Source: Acidobacteriota bacterium
GTDB taxonomy: Bacteria; Acidobacteriota; Vicinamibacteria; Vicinamibacterales; JAKQTR01
Assembly (NCBI GenBank): GCA_026393755.1
Contig: JAPKZO010000019.1
Location: 56,286 to 120,285 of the forward strand
Reading direction: 5' to 3'
DNA: 64,000 nt
Of this stretch, positions 1 to 8,669 are shown piece by piece. The position numbers were made by a program, and so were the translations under genes. The notes under the pieces were generated by a model. The model had not been told where the DNA came from. It was given only the letters and a program-made list of their open reading frames with translations, and ran no database searches. Position 1 is the stretch's first letter. Each line of letters begins with the position of its first letter.

Positions 1-1
1 G

Positions 2-553
2 CCGCCGATTGACTTGTGTGCGCTGGCGATTCAACTCGGGGCGAGCTTTGTGGCGCGGTCGTTTTCCGGCGACAAGAGGCAGCTCGCCTCGCTTCTGAAG
101 GCGGCGATGGCCCACCGCGGAACCGTGTTGCTCGACGTCATCTCTCCCTGCGTGACCTTCAACGACCACGAAGGATCGACCAAGAGTTACGCGTACGTGA
201 AGGCACACGACGATCCGCTCGGCGAGGTGCTCTTCGTGCCGTACTTCGACGATATCGTGGTGGACTACGAGCCGGGCACGACCGAGGTCGTGACGCTGCA
301 CGACGGGTCGCGCGTCTACCTGAAGAAGATCGCGGACGGCTACAACCCGAAGGACAAGCTGGCGGCGCTGGCTTTGCTCGACGAAACGGCGCGGAAGGGC
401 GAATTCGCGACAGGCCTGCTCTATGTCGACCCCGACCGCACGAGTTTCACGGACCTGCTGAATCTGGTCGATACACCGCTCTCCTTGCTGCCAGAAGATG
501 TGTTGCGACCGTCGAGGGAAGCTCTCGACCAGATCATGGAGCGGCTGCGGTAG
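2..553 (+). CDS. korB: 2-oxoacid:ferredoxin oxidoreductase beta subunit, 5' end outside window
   Basis: This is the C-terminal part (183 residues visible) of the thiamine-diphosphate-binding beta subunit of a 2-oxoglutarate/2-oxoacid:ferredoxin oxidoreductase. The family converts a 2-oxoacid plus CoA to acyl-CoA, CO2 and reduced ferredoxin in the cytoplasm. The visible part carries the conserved PPIDLCALAI and SFSGDKRQL segments, then a cysteine-containing SPCVTFND motif that is diagnostic of the KorB/OorB C-terminal half. The frame is open through base 2, so the start and the TPP-binding core lie upstream, presumably next to the alpha subunit. The product ends at a TAG immediately before the ndk promoter. 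The choice between 2-oxoglutarate and another 2-oxoacid cannot be made from this fragment. Confidence 0.9.
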   Translation, partial: PPIDLCALAIQLGASFVARSFSGDKRQLASLLKAAMAHRGTVLLDVISPCVTFNDHEGSTKSYAYVKAHDDPLGEVLFVPYFDDIVVDYEPGTTEVVTLHDGSRVYLKKIADGYNPKDKLAALALLDETARKGEFATGLLYVDPDRTSFTDLLNLVDTPLSLLPEDVLRPSREALDQIMERLR

Positions 554-554
554 T

Positions 555-563
555 TGGTATAAT
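555..563 (+). promoter_or_regulatory. extended -10 promoter (TGG-TATAAT) for ndk
   Basis: TGGTATAAT is a perfect extended -10 element two bases after the korB stop. The predicted transcription start falls within a few bases of the ndk ATG at 573, so the transcript would be almost leaderless, although a GAAGGA ribosome-site-like stretch sits at 565-570. No clear -35 is seen, as is usual for extended -10 promoters. This is an inference from sequence only. Confidence 0.55.
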
Positions 564-572
564 CGAAGGAAT

Positions 573-986
573 ATGGAACGAACATTTGCCATCATCAAAC
601 CCGATGCCGTCGAGCGGAAGCTCGCCGGTAAGATCATTCAGCGCATTGAAGAAGCGGGTTTTCGCATTCGGGGATTGCGCCAGGTCAGCCTCACCAAGCG
701 ACAGGCGGAGGGGTTCTACGCCGTCCACCGCGAGCGTCCGTTCTTCGGGAGCGTGACTGACTTCATGTCGTCAGGGCCGGTCATTGTGATGCTGTTGGAA
801 GCCGATGGCGCCATCAGGAAATGGCGCGACCTGATGGGCGCGACCGATCCGGCCAAGGCAGCGCCCGGCACGCTGCGCGCAGAGTTCGGCAGCAGCATCC
901 AGTGCAATGCGACCCACGGGTCTGACGCCGCTGAGACCGCCGCATTCGAGTCGGGCTATTTCTTCGCAGGCGTCGAGACGATTTGA
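573..986 (+). CDS. ndk: nucleoside diphosphate kinase
   Basis: The product (137 aa) transfers the gamma phosphate between nucleoside triphosphates and diphosphates through a phosphohistidine and so balances NTP and dNTP pools in the cytoplasm. It begins MERTFAIIKPDAV, the standard first strand of the family, and contains the catalytic NATHGSD motif (His of NxxHGSD) followed by ESGYFF. Length is close to the usual 135-145 residues and all expected motifs are present. I chose the ATG at 573 rather than a longer upstream frame because MERTF is the family N-terminus and a GAAGGA site lies just before it. It sits alone between korB and a small membrane-protein gene, with its own likely promoter. 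Confidence 0.97.
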   Translation: MERTFAIIKPDAVERKLAGKIIQRIEEAGFRIRGLRQVSLTKRQAEGFYAVHRERPFFGSVTDFMSSGPVIVMLLEADGAIRKWRDLMGATDPAKAAPGTLRAEFGSSIQCNATHGSDAAETAAFESGYFFAGVETI

Positions 987-1025
987 ACCCGGAGACCGAT
1001 CGAGTCGGTGACCGTGCATCTTGTA

Positions 1026-1047
1026 GGGGCACGGCATGCCGTGCCCC
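1026..1047 (+). repeat. 22-bp perfect palindrome, REP-like
   Basis: GGGGCACGGCATGCCGTGCCCC reads the same on both strands. The same palindrome core (20 bp) occurs again at 20448-20467, upstream of greA. Both copies are intergenic. The pattern fits a dispersed repetitive extragenic palindrome; it could form a stable hairpin in RNA or serve as a protein-binding site. Confidence 0.8.
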
Positions 1048-1106
1048 CGGCGATCCCGGGTTGCTCGTCGGAGCGGGTGAATTCCGGAACAGCAGAGGGC
1101 CACGCA

Positions 1107-1307
1107 ATGGCGGTGGGACGGCTGCTGGTGTTTTTCGGCCTGCTGGTGACGGCCGCCGGGCTGCTCGTGTGGTTCGGTGTGCCCATCGGCCGGTTGCCGG
1201 GGGACATCCTCGTGCGGCGCGGCGGCGTCTCGTTCTACGTCCCGGTCACGACGTCGATCATCGTGAGTGTCGTCCTGACGGTGGTGTGGGCGCTGTTTCG
1301 GCGGTAA
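1107..1307 (+). CDS. DUF2905-family small membrane protein
   Basis: The product is a 66-residue protein with two predicted membrane segments (about residues 3-22 and 42-62) separated by a loop with the conserved GRLPGDI and FYVPVTTS motifs typical of DUF2905. The function of this family is unknown; it is an inner-membrane protein by sequence. I start it at ATG 1107, preceded by an AGAGGG site, because the longer reading frame upstream runs through the palindromic repeat and has no family similarity. It ends four bases before hisS, so the two are probably co-transcribed. Confidence 0.85.
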   Translation: MAVGRLLVFFGLLVTAAGLLVWFGVPIGRLPGDILVRRGGVSFYVPVTTSIIVSVVLTVVWALFRR

Positions 1308-1311
1308 CCCT

Positions 1312-2565
1312 ATGATTCCAGCCATTCGCGGAACCCACGACATTCTGCCAGGCGAGGTGGAGCGCTGGCAGCGCGTGGAGGAGACCGCCCGCCGGATCTT
1401 CGAGCGTTACGGCTACGCCGAGGTGCGCACACCCATCATCGAACGCGAGGAGCTGTTCGCGAAGGGAACGGGAGAGACGACCGACATCGTGCAGAAGGAG
1501 ATGTACGCGTTTACCGACAAGGGTGGCGACCGGGTGGCGCTCAGGCCCGAAGCGACACCGAGCCTGGTTCGCGCGTTCGTCGAGCACAGCCTGGAACAGG
1601 CGATGGCGGTGCCGAAGATTTATCTGATGGGCCCGATGTTCAGGCATGAACGGCCCCAGAAGGGACGCTACCGGCAGTTTCACCAGCTCGACGTGGAAGT
1701 GTTTGGCATCAGCGACCCGGCCGTCGATGCCGAGGTGCTCGACCTGGCCTGGACGCTGGTCAGCGAGTTGGGGATTGCCAACGTCGAACTGGTGATCAAT
1801 TCGGTGGGATGCGCCGCGTGCCGCCCGGCGTTCGCAACAGCGCTTCTTGGTGCGCTCGGAGACGGCGTCGCGGACTTGTGCGCCGACTGCCAGCGCCGCG
1901 CGACCACGAATCCGCTGCGCATCTTCGATTGCAAGGTGCCGCAGGATCAGGCCGCGATTGACCGCCTGCCTCACTCGACCGACTACCTGTGCGCGTCGTG
2001 CCGTCAGCATTTTGAGGCCGTGGTGCGGTATCTCGGGATCTACGGCATTCCGCACCGCATCTCGCATCGGCTCGTCAGAGGTCTCGACTACTACACCCGC
2101 ACGACGTTTGAAGTGCTCGGCGGCAACATCGGTGCGCAGAATGCGATTCTGGGCGGAGGCCGCTACGACGGCCTTGTGAAGCAACTGGGCGGGCCGGAGC
2201 GCGTGGGCATAGGGTTTGCGGCCGGCATCGAGCGCCTCGTGCTCGCGATGCCCGAAGATGCGAGAGGCGCCGGCCGATCGCCCGTGTTCGTCGCCGCGAT
2301 GGGCGACGCGGCGCGAGACGCCGCCATCGGACTGCTCAGGGACCTGAGACGCGTGGGCGTCGAAGCCCACATGGAATACGAAGGCCGCAGCATCAAGTCG
2401 CAGATGAAGCGGGCAGATCGGCTCAAGGCCGTTCTCACGCTGATCATCGGAGACGACGAACTCGCAGGGGGGACGGTGACGGCCAAGGATATGCGGACGA
2501 GCGAGCAGGTCCGGGTGCCCCGGGACGGCATCGTCGCGCACGTGAAGGACAGACTGGACAGGTAA
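1312..2565 (+). CDS. hisS: histidine--tRNA ligase
   Basis: Class II aminoacyl-tRNA synthetase of 417 aa that charges tRNA-His with histidine using ATP. Visible landmarks are the start IRGTHDILP, motif 2 (FRHERPQKGRYRQFHQ), the histidine-specific GLDYYTRTTFE signature and motif 3 (GIGFAAGIERL), then a C-terminal anticodon-binding domain ending in DRLDR. A cysteine-rich insertion with CAAC, CADC and CASC pairs sits at about residues 168-228; four such cysteines could bind zinc, as in several bacterial HisRS. Length is normal. It follows the DUF2905 gene by four bases and precedes aspS by 20 bases, a common hisS-aspS arrangement. Confidence 0.97.
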   Translation: MIPAIRGTHDILPGEVERWQRVEETARRIFERYGYAEVRTPIIEREELFAKGTGETTDIVQKEMYAFTDKGGDRVALRPEATPSLVRAFVEHSLEQAMAVPKIYLMGPMFRHERPQKGRYRQFHQLDVEVFGISDPAVDAEVLDLAWTLVSELGIANVELVINSVGCAACRPAFATALLGALGDGVADLCADCQRRATTNPLRIFDCKVPQDQAAIDRLPHSTDYLCASCRQHFEAVVRYLGIYGIPHRISHRLVRGLDYYTRTTFEVLGGNIGAQNAILGGGRYDGLVKQLGGPERVGIGFAAGIERLVLAMPEDARGAGRSPVFVAAMGDAARDAAIGLLRDLRRVGVEAHMEYEGRSIKSQMKRADRLKAVLTLIIGDDELAGGTVTAKDMRTSEQVRVPRDGIVAHVKDRLDR

Positions 2566-2585
2566 GGCGGCGGCAGAAGGGACAC

Positions 2586-4352
2586 GTGGTCGACAAACTC
2601 GGAAACTGGGTTCGGACGCACACATGCGGAGAACTGCGGCCGGCGCATCTCGATCAGGACGTGGTCCTGCTTGGATGGGTGCACCGCGCGCGCGATCTCG
2701 GGGCGCTCGCGTTTATCGACGTCAGAGATCGTTACGGTCTGACCCAGGTCGTCGTCGATTCGCCTGAGCTGCTCGAGAAGGCCAAGCATCTGCGAGCCGA
2801 GTTCGTCATCGGCGTGGCGGGCCGGGTGCGCCCGCGAGCCGCCGCCGCGCTGAACGCGAAGATGCCGACTGGCGAGGTCGAAGTGCACGCGGCCGAGATC
2901 AAAGTGCTCAGCGAGGCCGCCGTTCCGCCGTTCGTGATCGCCGACGAGATCACCGCGTCCGAGGAATTGCGGCTGCGCTACCGCTATCTCGACTTGCGGC
3001 GTCCCAGACTCCAGGCCAATCTCGGCCTGCGGCACAAGGTGACGCTTGCCGTGCGAAAGTACTTCGACAGCCAGGGATTCTGGGAAATCGAAACGCCCGT
3101 CCTGGCCAAGTCGACTCCCGAGGGGGCGCGCGACTATCTGGTGCCCAGCCGCATTCATCCCGGCGAGTTCTACGCGCTGCCGCAGTCGCCGCAGATCTTC
3201 AAACAGATCCTGATGATCGCGGGGACGGACCGGTACTTCCAGATCGTGAAGTGCTTCCGGGACGAGGACCTGCGCGCCGATCGGCAGCCGGAGTTCACGC
3301 AGATCGACGCGGAGATGTCGTTTGCGACGCGCGACATCGTATTCGGCGTCATCGAGCCGCTTATCGCCGACGTGTTCAAGATTGTCGGACGCGACATCAC
3401 GACGCCGTTCCCGCGGATGGCCTACGCGGACGCCATCGCCAGATACGGATCGGACAAGCCGGACCTGCGCGTGGGGATGGCGATTGCCGATCTCTCGCCC
3501 GTGTTCGCCGATACGGGTTTCAGCGTGTTCCGCGATGCGATCGCCGCCGGAGGCGTGGTCCGGGGATTCGTGGTGCCGGGCGGCGCGACCTTCTCGCGCA
3601 AGCAACTCGACACGCTGGGCGAGCAGGCGAAGTCACTTGGGGCAGGAGGGCTGGTGTGGGCGCGGCGAAACGGCGAGGCCGTCCAGAGTTCGGCCCTCAA
3701 AGCGGCAGGCGATGCCGCCATCCGCGCGGCACTCGATCTGGCTGGTGCGGGCGCGGCTGATCTGCTGCTGATGGGATGCGGGCAGGCCGACGCCACGTCG
3801 AAGATGCTCGGGCAGCTGCGGCTGAACGTCGCCCGCGATCAGGGCTGGCTCAAGACCGACGACTTCGTGTTCACGTGGGTCGTCGATTTCCCCCTCTTCG
3901 AGTGGGACAGTGAAGAAAAGCGGTGGGCCGCCATGCACCACCCCTTTACCTCGCCCGTCGAGGCGCACATGGATCGGATGGAGCAGGATCCCGGCCACGT
4001 GCTCGCTCAGGCTTACGACCTCGTCCTGAATGGCAGCGAGATCGGCGGCGGCAGCATCCGCATCCACGACCCCGCGCTGCAGCAGAGGATGTTCAGAACA
4101 CTCGGCATCAGCGACGAGGACGCGAAACTGCGGTTCGGCTTCTTCCTTGAGGCCCTCCAGTATGGCACGCCTCCCCACGGCGGCATCGCGCTGGGCGTCG
4201 ATCGCCTCATCGCGATCCTCGCCGGAGAATCGTCGATTCGCGACGTGATGGCGTTCCCGAAGACCACGCAGGCCGTGGACCTGATGTCGGGCGCGCCGTC
4301 AGCGGTGGACACCCGGCAGTTGCGCGAACTGCGGCTGCGGTCGGACGCCTGA
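2586..4352 (+). CDS. aspS: aspartate--tRNA ligase
   Basis: Class II aminoacyl-tRNA synthetase of 588 aa that charges tRNA-Asp. The order is an N-terminal OB-fold anticodon domain (about residues 1-110, with LGWVHRARDLG), the catalytic core with motif 2 (FRDEDLRADRQPEFTQID), the bacterial GAD insertion domain (about 280-410), and motif 3 (GIALGVDRLIAILAG). The start is GTG at 2586, supported by an AGAAGGGA ribosome site at 2576-2583 and by alignment to the family N-terminus. Whether it is discriminating, or also charges tRNA-Asn, cannot be settled without knowing if asnS or gatCAB is present. The last base of its TGA is the first base of the phoH ATG, so translation is probably coupled. Confidence 0.97.
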   Translation: MVDKLGNWVRTHTCGELRPAHLDQDVVLLGWVHRARDLGALAFIDVRDRYGLTQVVVDSPELLEKAKHLRAEFVIGVAGRVRPRAAAALNAKMPTGEVEVHAAEIKVLSEAAVPPFVIADEITASEELRLRYRYLDLRRPRLQANLGLRHKVTLAVRKYFDSQGFWEIETPVLAKSTPEGARDYLVPSRIHPGEFYALPQSPQIFKQILMIAGTDRYFQIVKCFRDEDLRADRQPEFTQIDAEMSFATRDIVFGVIEPLIADVFKIVGRDITTPFPRMAYADAIARYGSDKPDLRVGMAIADLSPVFADTGFSVFRDAIAAGGVVRGFVVPGGATFSRKQLDTLGEQAKSLGAGGLVWARRNGEAVQSSALKAAGDAAIRAALDLAGAGAADLLLMGCGQADATSKMLGQLRLNVARDQGWLKTDDFVFTWVVDFPLFEWDSEEKRWAAMHHPFTSPVEAHMDRMEQDPGHVLAQAYDLVLNGSEIGGGSIRIHDPALQQRMFRTLGISDEDAKLRFGFFLEALQYGTPPHGGIALGVDRLIAILAGESSIRDVMAFPKTTQAVDLMSGAPSAVDTRQLRELRLRSDA

Positions 4353-5332
4353 TGGCAGGCGACACTCGCACCATCGCGCTGCCCGACGAGGGATTGAACG
4401 CGATCTTCGGCTCGTTCGACGAGAACCTCCGGTTTATCGAATCCGCGGCCGGTGTTCGGCTGAGCACGCAGGGGAACCAGCTGCTGGCGGAGGGAGACGC
4501 GGCCGGCGTGGCGCGCGTCGAACACCTGATCAGCCAGTTGGTGGAGCTGCAGCAGGAGGGGTACCGCGTCTCGAACGGCGACGTGAAGACCGCGTGGGAA
4601 CTGCTGGCGCAGGATCCGGCGGTGAACCTGCGCGACTTCTTCCTGAAAGCGTCGATCCGGACCACCGGGCGGCGCCTGGTCGTCGCCAAGAGCATCAATC
4701 AGCGAAAGTACCTCGACGCGATCGATCGGCACGATATTGTGTTCGGTGTCGGTCCCGCCGGGACCGGCAAGACCTATCTCGCCATGGCGCAGGCGGTCTC
4801 GTTCCTGCTGGCGAAGAAGGTGAGCCGGATCATTCTCGCCCGGCCCGCCGTCGAGGCGGGTGAGCGACTGGGATTCCTGCCGGGCGACCTGCAGGAAAAG
4901 ATCAATCCCTACCTCCGTCCGTTGTACGACGCGCTGTACGACATGCTCGACGGCGAGCGGGTCGCGCGGCTGATCGATCGCGGCACCATCGAGATCGCGC
5001 CGCTGGCGTTTATGCGGGGCCGCACGCTCAACGACGCGTTCGTCATCCTGGACGAGGCGCAGAACACGACGACCGAGCAGATGAAGATGTTTCTCACGCG
5101 CCTGGGATTCGGATCGAAGGCCGTCGTCACCGGAGACATCACGCAGATCGATCTGCCGGGCGGCAAGACGTCCGGTTTGATCGAGGCGATCAGGGTCGTC
5201 GGTGAGATCGAAGGCATTGCCTTCGTGCATTTCGACGAGCGCGACGTGGTGCGTCACAAGCTCGTGCAGCTGATCGTGAAGGCGTACGAGACGTACTCGG
5301 CCGCCAACGGCGGCGTCAAGCGTACGGACTGA
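4352..5332 (+). CDS. PhoH-family ATPase (YbeZ type)
   Basis: A 326-residue cytoplasmic ATPase of the PhoH/YbeZ family, linked by genetics in other bacteria to RNA metabolism and ribosome maturation together with YbeY and Era. The N-terminal 110 residues are a KH-like region, followed by the PhoH domain with Walker A (GPAGTGKT, about residue 134), the REASON-like [18 protein letters not shown] stretch and Walker B (VILDEAQN). It overlaps the aspS stop by one base and is followed six bases later by ybeY and then era. This is the conserved phoH-ybeY-era order, which supports the assignment. Confidence 0.95.
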   Translation: MAGDTRTIALPDEGLNAIFGSFDENLRFIESAAGVRLSTQGNQLLAEGDAAGVARVEHLISQLVELQQEGYRVSNGDVKTAWELLAQDPAVNLRDFFLKASIRTTGRRLVVAKSINQRKYLDAIDRHDIVFGVGPAGTGKTYLAMAQAVSFLLAKKVSRIILARPAVEAGERLGFLPGDLQEKINPYLRPLYDALYDMLDGERVARLIDRGTIEIAPLAFMRGRTLNDAFVILDEAQNTTTEQMKMFLTRLGFGSKAVVTGDITQIDLPGGKTSGLIEAIRVVGEIEGIAFVHFDERDVVRHKLVQLIVKAYETYSAANGGVKRTD

Positions 5333-5338
5333 GCGCGC

Positions 5339-5986
5339 ATGACCGGATCACGACAGGCCCGCCGTCGCCCCCTTCTGGTCGAGGTGACGAGTCACGTCCG
5401 GCGCCCGTTCAAGGCGGTCGGTCTGGCGTCGTGGCTGTCGCGCGCCGTCCCGGCGCGCGTACAAGGTGAAGTCTCGGTGGCCCTGGTGAGCGATGCCAGG
5501 ATCCGGACCCTGAACCGTACCTACCGCGGCCTTGACTACGCGACCGACGTGCTCTCGTTTCCCGTCGCGGAAACCGGTGCGGGCCGCGGCGGCAGCGCGG
5601 CCGGGCGGCGAACGGTGGCGGCGCAGGCAGCCGGGGCGCACGAGGTTGTGGCGCCACTCGATGCGCCGTTGCTCGGCGACATCGTCATCGCCATTGGCGT
5701 GGCGAAGCGGCAGGCGGCTGCCGCCGGTCACCCGCTTGGCACCGAGCTTCGAGTACTGGCGTTGCACGGGTTGCTGCATCTGATCGGCTACGACCACGAA
5801 CGGGATCACGGAGAGATGGCCGCACTCGAGAGGCGGTTGCGTCTGGGGGGCGGACTGCGGACGGGGCTGATCGAACGAGCCGGGCGGAAGAGGGGCCAGG
5901 CCCCTTTGCCTGCGGCCCTCCTTGGGAAGAAGGGGCCTGGCCCCTTTTCCGCGGCCGGGCAGGCGCGAAAGGGGCGCCGCTTATGA
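5339..5986 (+). CDS. ybeY: endoribonuclease YbeY with repeat-derived C-terminal extension
   Basis: YbeY is a zinc-dependent endoribonuclease that acts in 16S rRNA 3'-end maturation and ribosome quality control. The zinc site is intact: the HGLLHLIGYDHERDH stretch gives the H-x3-H-x5-H triad at about residues 142-152. The protein is 215 aa, longer than the usual 150-170. An internal loop (about residues 78-102, alanine/glycine rich) is expanded. The last 40 or so residues are encoded by the GC-rich inverted repeat at 5886-5955, so this tail is probably a recent read-through of repeat DNA rather than a functional domain. The stop overlaps the era ATG (ATGA). Confidence 0.93.
   Translation: MTGSRQARRRPLLVEVTSHVRRPFKAVGLASWLSRAVPARVQGEVSVALVSDARIRTLNRTYRGLDYATDVLSFPVAETGAGRGGSAAGRRTVAAQAAGAHEVVAPLDAPLLGDIVIAIGVAKRQAAAAGHPLGTELRVLALHGLLHLIGYDHERDHGEMAALERRLRLGGGLRTGLIERAGRKRGQAPLPAALLGKKGPGPFSAAGQARKGRRL
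5886..5955 (+). repeat. paired palindromes forming an inverted repeat inside the ybeY 3' end
   Basis: Two 15-bp near-palindromes, AGGGGCC-A-GGCCCCT (5891-5905) and AGGGGCC-T-GGCCCCT (5931-5945), lie 25 bases apart. The segment around the first is close to the reverse complement of the segment around the second, extending outward with GGAA/TTCC. The arrangement resembles a REP doublet. Unusually it is in frame within coding sequence and close to the era start, where an RNA hairpin could affect translation. Confidence 0.8.
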
Positions 5987-6876
5987 GCAAGGCCGGAATG
6001 ATCGCGCTGGTCGGCCGTCCCAACGCGGGGAAGTCCACGCTGCTCAATGCGCTGGTCGGCACCAAGATCGCGATCGTGTCGGACAAGCCCCAGACGACGC
6101 GCACCCGCATCGTTGGCGTGCGCAATCTGCCGGAAGGGCAGATGGTCTTTCTCGACACGCCCGGTATCCACCGGCCGCTCCATCGGATGAACGTCCGCAT
6201 GGTCGATGTGGCCGTGCAGAGCATGAACCACGCCGATCTCGTGTGCGCGGTTGCGGACGCCGCCGAGTCGATTGGCGGCGGCGACAAGTACTTCGCAGGC
6301 CTGCTCGGCAAGGTGACCGCGCCGCTGGTGCTCGCGCTCAACAAGATGGATCTGGTGGAGAAGACTGCGCTGCTGCCCCAGATGCAGCGGTGGGGGAGAC
6401 TGACGCGCTTCGCGGACATCGTGCCCGTCTCGGCCCTCACCGGCGATAACGTCGATCGGCTCGCCCAGGTCTTTCTCAAGCATCTGCCTGACGGCGAGCC
6501 CCTCTATCCCGCCGATTTCCTCACCGACCAGCCCGAGCGTGTCTACGTGGCGGAGATCATCCGGGAGAAGCTGCTGCAGCACACGCGCGACGAGTTGCCG
6601 TTTACGAGCGCCGTCCTGGTGGATCGCTTCGAAGAGGCGGACGCCCGCGGCATCATTCGCGTCTACTGTTCGATCGTCGTCGAGCGCGAGTCCCAGAAGC
6701 CGATCGTCATCGGCCGCGCGGGCAGCATGATCAAGCAAATCGGGACCGAAGCGCGGCTCGAACTCGAGTCGTTCTTCGCAACGAAGGTCTTTCTGGATCT
6801 GCGCGTGAAGACGCGGGCCGGCTGGCGGGAGGATTCCCGCGTCCTGGACCAGTTGGGCGTCATCGACGATCAGTAG
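5983..6876 (+). CDS. era: GTPase Era
   Basis: Era (297 aa) is an essential GTPase that binds the 3' end of 16S rRNA during small-subunit assembly. The G domain shows G1 GRPNAGKST, G2 at the TRTR region, G3 DTPGI and G4 NKMD. The C-terminal KH domain has VIGRAGSMIKQIG. Length and motifs are typical. Its start codon overlaps the ybeY stop in ATGA, so the two ribosome-maturation factors are translationally coupled. A 73-base gap separates it from recO, where a separate promoter is predicted. Confidence 0.97.
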   Translation: MSKAGMIALVGRPNAGKSTLLNALVGTKIAIVSDKPQTTRTRIVGVRNLPEGQMVFLDTPGIHRPLHRMNVRMVDVAVQSMNHADLVCAVADAAESIGGGDKYFAGLLGKVTAPLVLALNKMDLVEKTALLPQMQRWGRLTRFADIVPVSALTGDNVDRLAQVFLKHLPDGEPLYPADFLTDQPERVYVAEIIREKLLQHTRDELPFTSAVLVDRFEEADARGIIRVYCSIVVERESQKPIVIGRAGSMIKQIGTEARLELESFFATKVFLDLRVKTRAGWREDSRVLDQLGVIDDQ

Positions 6877-6930
6877 GGCCTCTCCCGGCGCCGGAGCCGC
6901 TTGTCCTTCAGGCCGGCGATCAAAGCAGGA

Positions 6931-6936
6931 TAGAAT
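6931..6936 (+). promoter_or_regulatory. -10 hexamer (TAGAAT) upstream of recO
   Basis: TAGAAT ends 13 bases before the recO ATG at 6950, in one of the few non-coding gaps of this block. Predicted transcription would start only a few bases before the ATG. The hexamer is a 5/6 match to TATAAT and fits the short-leader pattern seen upstream of several other genes here. No clear -35 is visible. Confidence 0.4.
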
Positions 6937-6949
6937 ATAGGGTCTCGAG

Positions 6950-7723
6950 ATGCCGCTCCATACGACCGAGGCGATCATTCTTCGCACCTACAAGCTCGGC
7001 GAGGTCGATCGCATCGTCGTCTTCCTGACGCGGGATCGAGGCAAGCGCAGGGGAGTGGCCCAGGGCGCCAGGCGCATGCGCTCCAGGTTTGGCGGGGCGC
7101 TCGAGCCGCTCACGCGGGTGGGCGTGACGTATTTCGAGAAGGAGAGCCGCGATCTGGTCTCGCTGAACTATGCGGATCCGATCACATCGCCGCTCATGTC
7201 GACCGGTGGCGAGGCCCTGGGGTACGCCGCGTACTTCGCCGAACTGATCGACGAGTGGGCGCCCGAGGCGGATCCGAACGAGACGCTCTATCGCCTCGGC
7301 AGCGCGATGATCGATGCGCTGGTGGCTGGCGCGTCGGTGGAACCGCTGGCGCGGTATTTCGAGTACTGGCTGCTGCGGCTGCAGGGTGTCTACCCGTCGG
7401 TGCTGGCCTGCGGGACCTGCGGCGCGGCGCTCGGACGAGACGAGGAGACGGCCGCCGTGCTGATGCCGGGCGATCACCAGTACCTGTGCGCGGGGTGCGG
7501 GCGGTCAGCGGCCGGAAACGCCGTCGCGCTGTCGGGTGAGTCGGTCGCGTTTCTCCGGGCCTCGGGCACGACGTCGCCCGGCCGGATTGGCGCGGCACGG
7601 GTGTCGGAGCGGGCGCTCCGGGAACTCGAACTGGTGCACCGGGCCCTGATTGCCACGCACCTGGAGAAGCACATCAAGTCGGTGCGCGTGCTGCGCGAGA
7701 TGCGCGGGCGCCCGCAGCCGTGA
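6950..7723 (+). CDS. recO: DNA repair protein RecO
   Basis: RecO (257 aa) works with RecR and RecF to load RecA onto SSB-coated single-stranded DNA. It has the N-terminal OB fold starting [17 protein letters not shown] and the C-terminal helical domain with two CxxC pairs (CGTC near residue 154 and CAGC near residue 183), a zinc site found in many RecO proteins. Length is normal. It is followed 19 bases later by glyQ, an order (era-recO-glyQS) found in many bacteria. Confidence 0.95.
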   Translation: MPLHTTEAIILRTYKLGEVDRIVVFLTRDRGKRRGVAQGARRMRSRFGGALEPLTRVGVTYFEKESRDLVSLNYADPITSPLMSTGGEALGYAAYFAELIDEWAPEADPNETLYRLGSAMIDALVAGASVEPLARYFEYWLLRLQGVYPSVLACGTCGAALGRDEETAAVLMPGDHQYLCAGCGRSAAGNAVALSGESVAFLRASGTTSPGRIGAARVSERALRELELVHRALIATHLEKHIKSVRVLREMRGRPQP

Positions 7724-7742
7724 CATTGGCGACAACAATTCC

Positions 7743-8621
7743 GTGACTTTCCAAGACCTCATCTTCAAGCTCTCTCAGTTCTGGGCGTCGCAAGGCTGCT
7801 TGATCCAGCAACCGCTCGACCTCGAGGTCGGTGCGGGAACGTCGCATCCGGAAACGACGCTGCGCGTACTCGGCCCGAAGCACTGGAACGTGGCGTACGT
7901 CCAGCCGTCGCGACGGCCCGATGATGGCCGCTTCGGCGAGAATCCGAACCGGCTGTTCAAGCACCACCAGTTCCAGGTGATCATGAAGCCGGCGCCGGAT
8001 GAGATTCAGCAGCTCTATCTGCGGAGCCTCGAGGCCTGCGGCGTCGTGGCCCGGCAGCACGACATCAGGTTCGAAGAGGACAACTGGGAGTCGCCGACGC
8101 TCGGCGCGTGGGGGATCGGCTGGCAGGTGATGCTCGACGGTCTCGAGATCACGCAGTTCACGTACTTCCAGCAGGTGGGCGGCATCGACCTCGCTCCCGT
8201 GTCGGTCGAGATCACCTACGGCCTTGAACGCATTGCGATGTTCCTGCAGCGGGTGGACAACGTCTACGACCTGGCGTGGGCGCCCGGCGTGAGCTATGGA
8301 GAAGTGCGGCTGCGCGACGAGATCGAACAGTCGAAGTACGCGTTCGGCCAGGTGGACATGCCGCGCGACGCGTTCGTGGCGCTGCATCGGGAGCTGTTCG
8401 ACAAGTACTTCGAGTTCTCGGGCGTGCTCCTGCGATCAGGGCTCGTGCTGCCCGCGCTGGAACATTGCCTGAAGTGCTCGCACTTGTTCAATGTGCTGGA
8501 CGCGAGCGGCGGCATCGGCGTCACCGAGCGGACGGCCTATATCCTTCGCGTGCGGCAACTGGCGGTCGCGATCGCCAGGGCGTACGCCGACGGGGAAAGC
8601 GGGAAGTCACTCCCGGAGTGA
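7743..8621 (+). CDS. glyQ: glycine--tRNA ligase alpha subunit
   Basis: Catalytic alpha subunit (292 aa) of the bacterial alpha2-beta2 glycyl-tRNA synthetase. It begins with the family start [18 protein letters not shown] and contains [18 protein letters not shown] and the motif-2-like [17 protein letters not shown]. The true start is the GTG at 7743: the frame remains open upstream, but that extension lies inside recO and shows no similarity. It ends SLPE and is followed 48 bases later by glyS. Confidence 0.97.
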   Translation: MTFQDLIFKLSQFWASQGCLIQQPLDLEVGAGTSHPETTLRVLGPKHWNVAYVQPSRRPDDGRFGENPNRLFKHHQFQVIMKPAPDEIQQLYLRSLEACGVVARQHDIRFEEDNWESPTLGAWGIGWQVMLDGLEITQFTYFQQVGGIDLAPVSVEITYGLERIAMFLQRVDNVYDLAWAPGVSYGEVRLRDEIEQSKYAFGQVDMPRDAFVALHRELFDKYFEFSGVLLRSGLVLPALEHCLKCSHLFNVLDASGGIGVTERTAYILRVRQLAVAIARAYADGESGKSLPE

Positions 8622-8669
8622 TTGTGTTCGGGTGTGCGTGCGCGGTGGTCGCGACCAGGTGAGAGGCGT

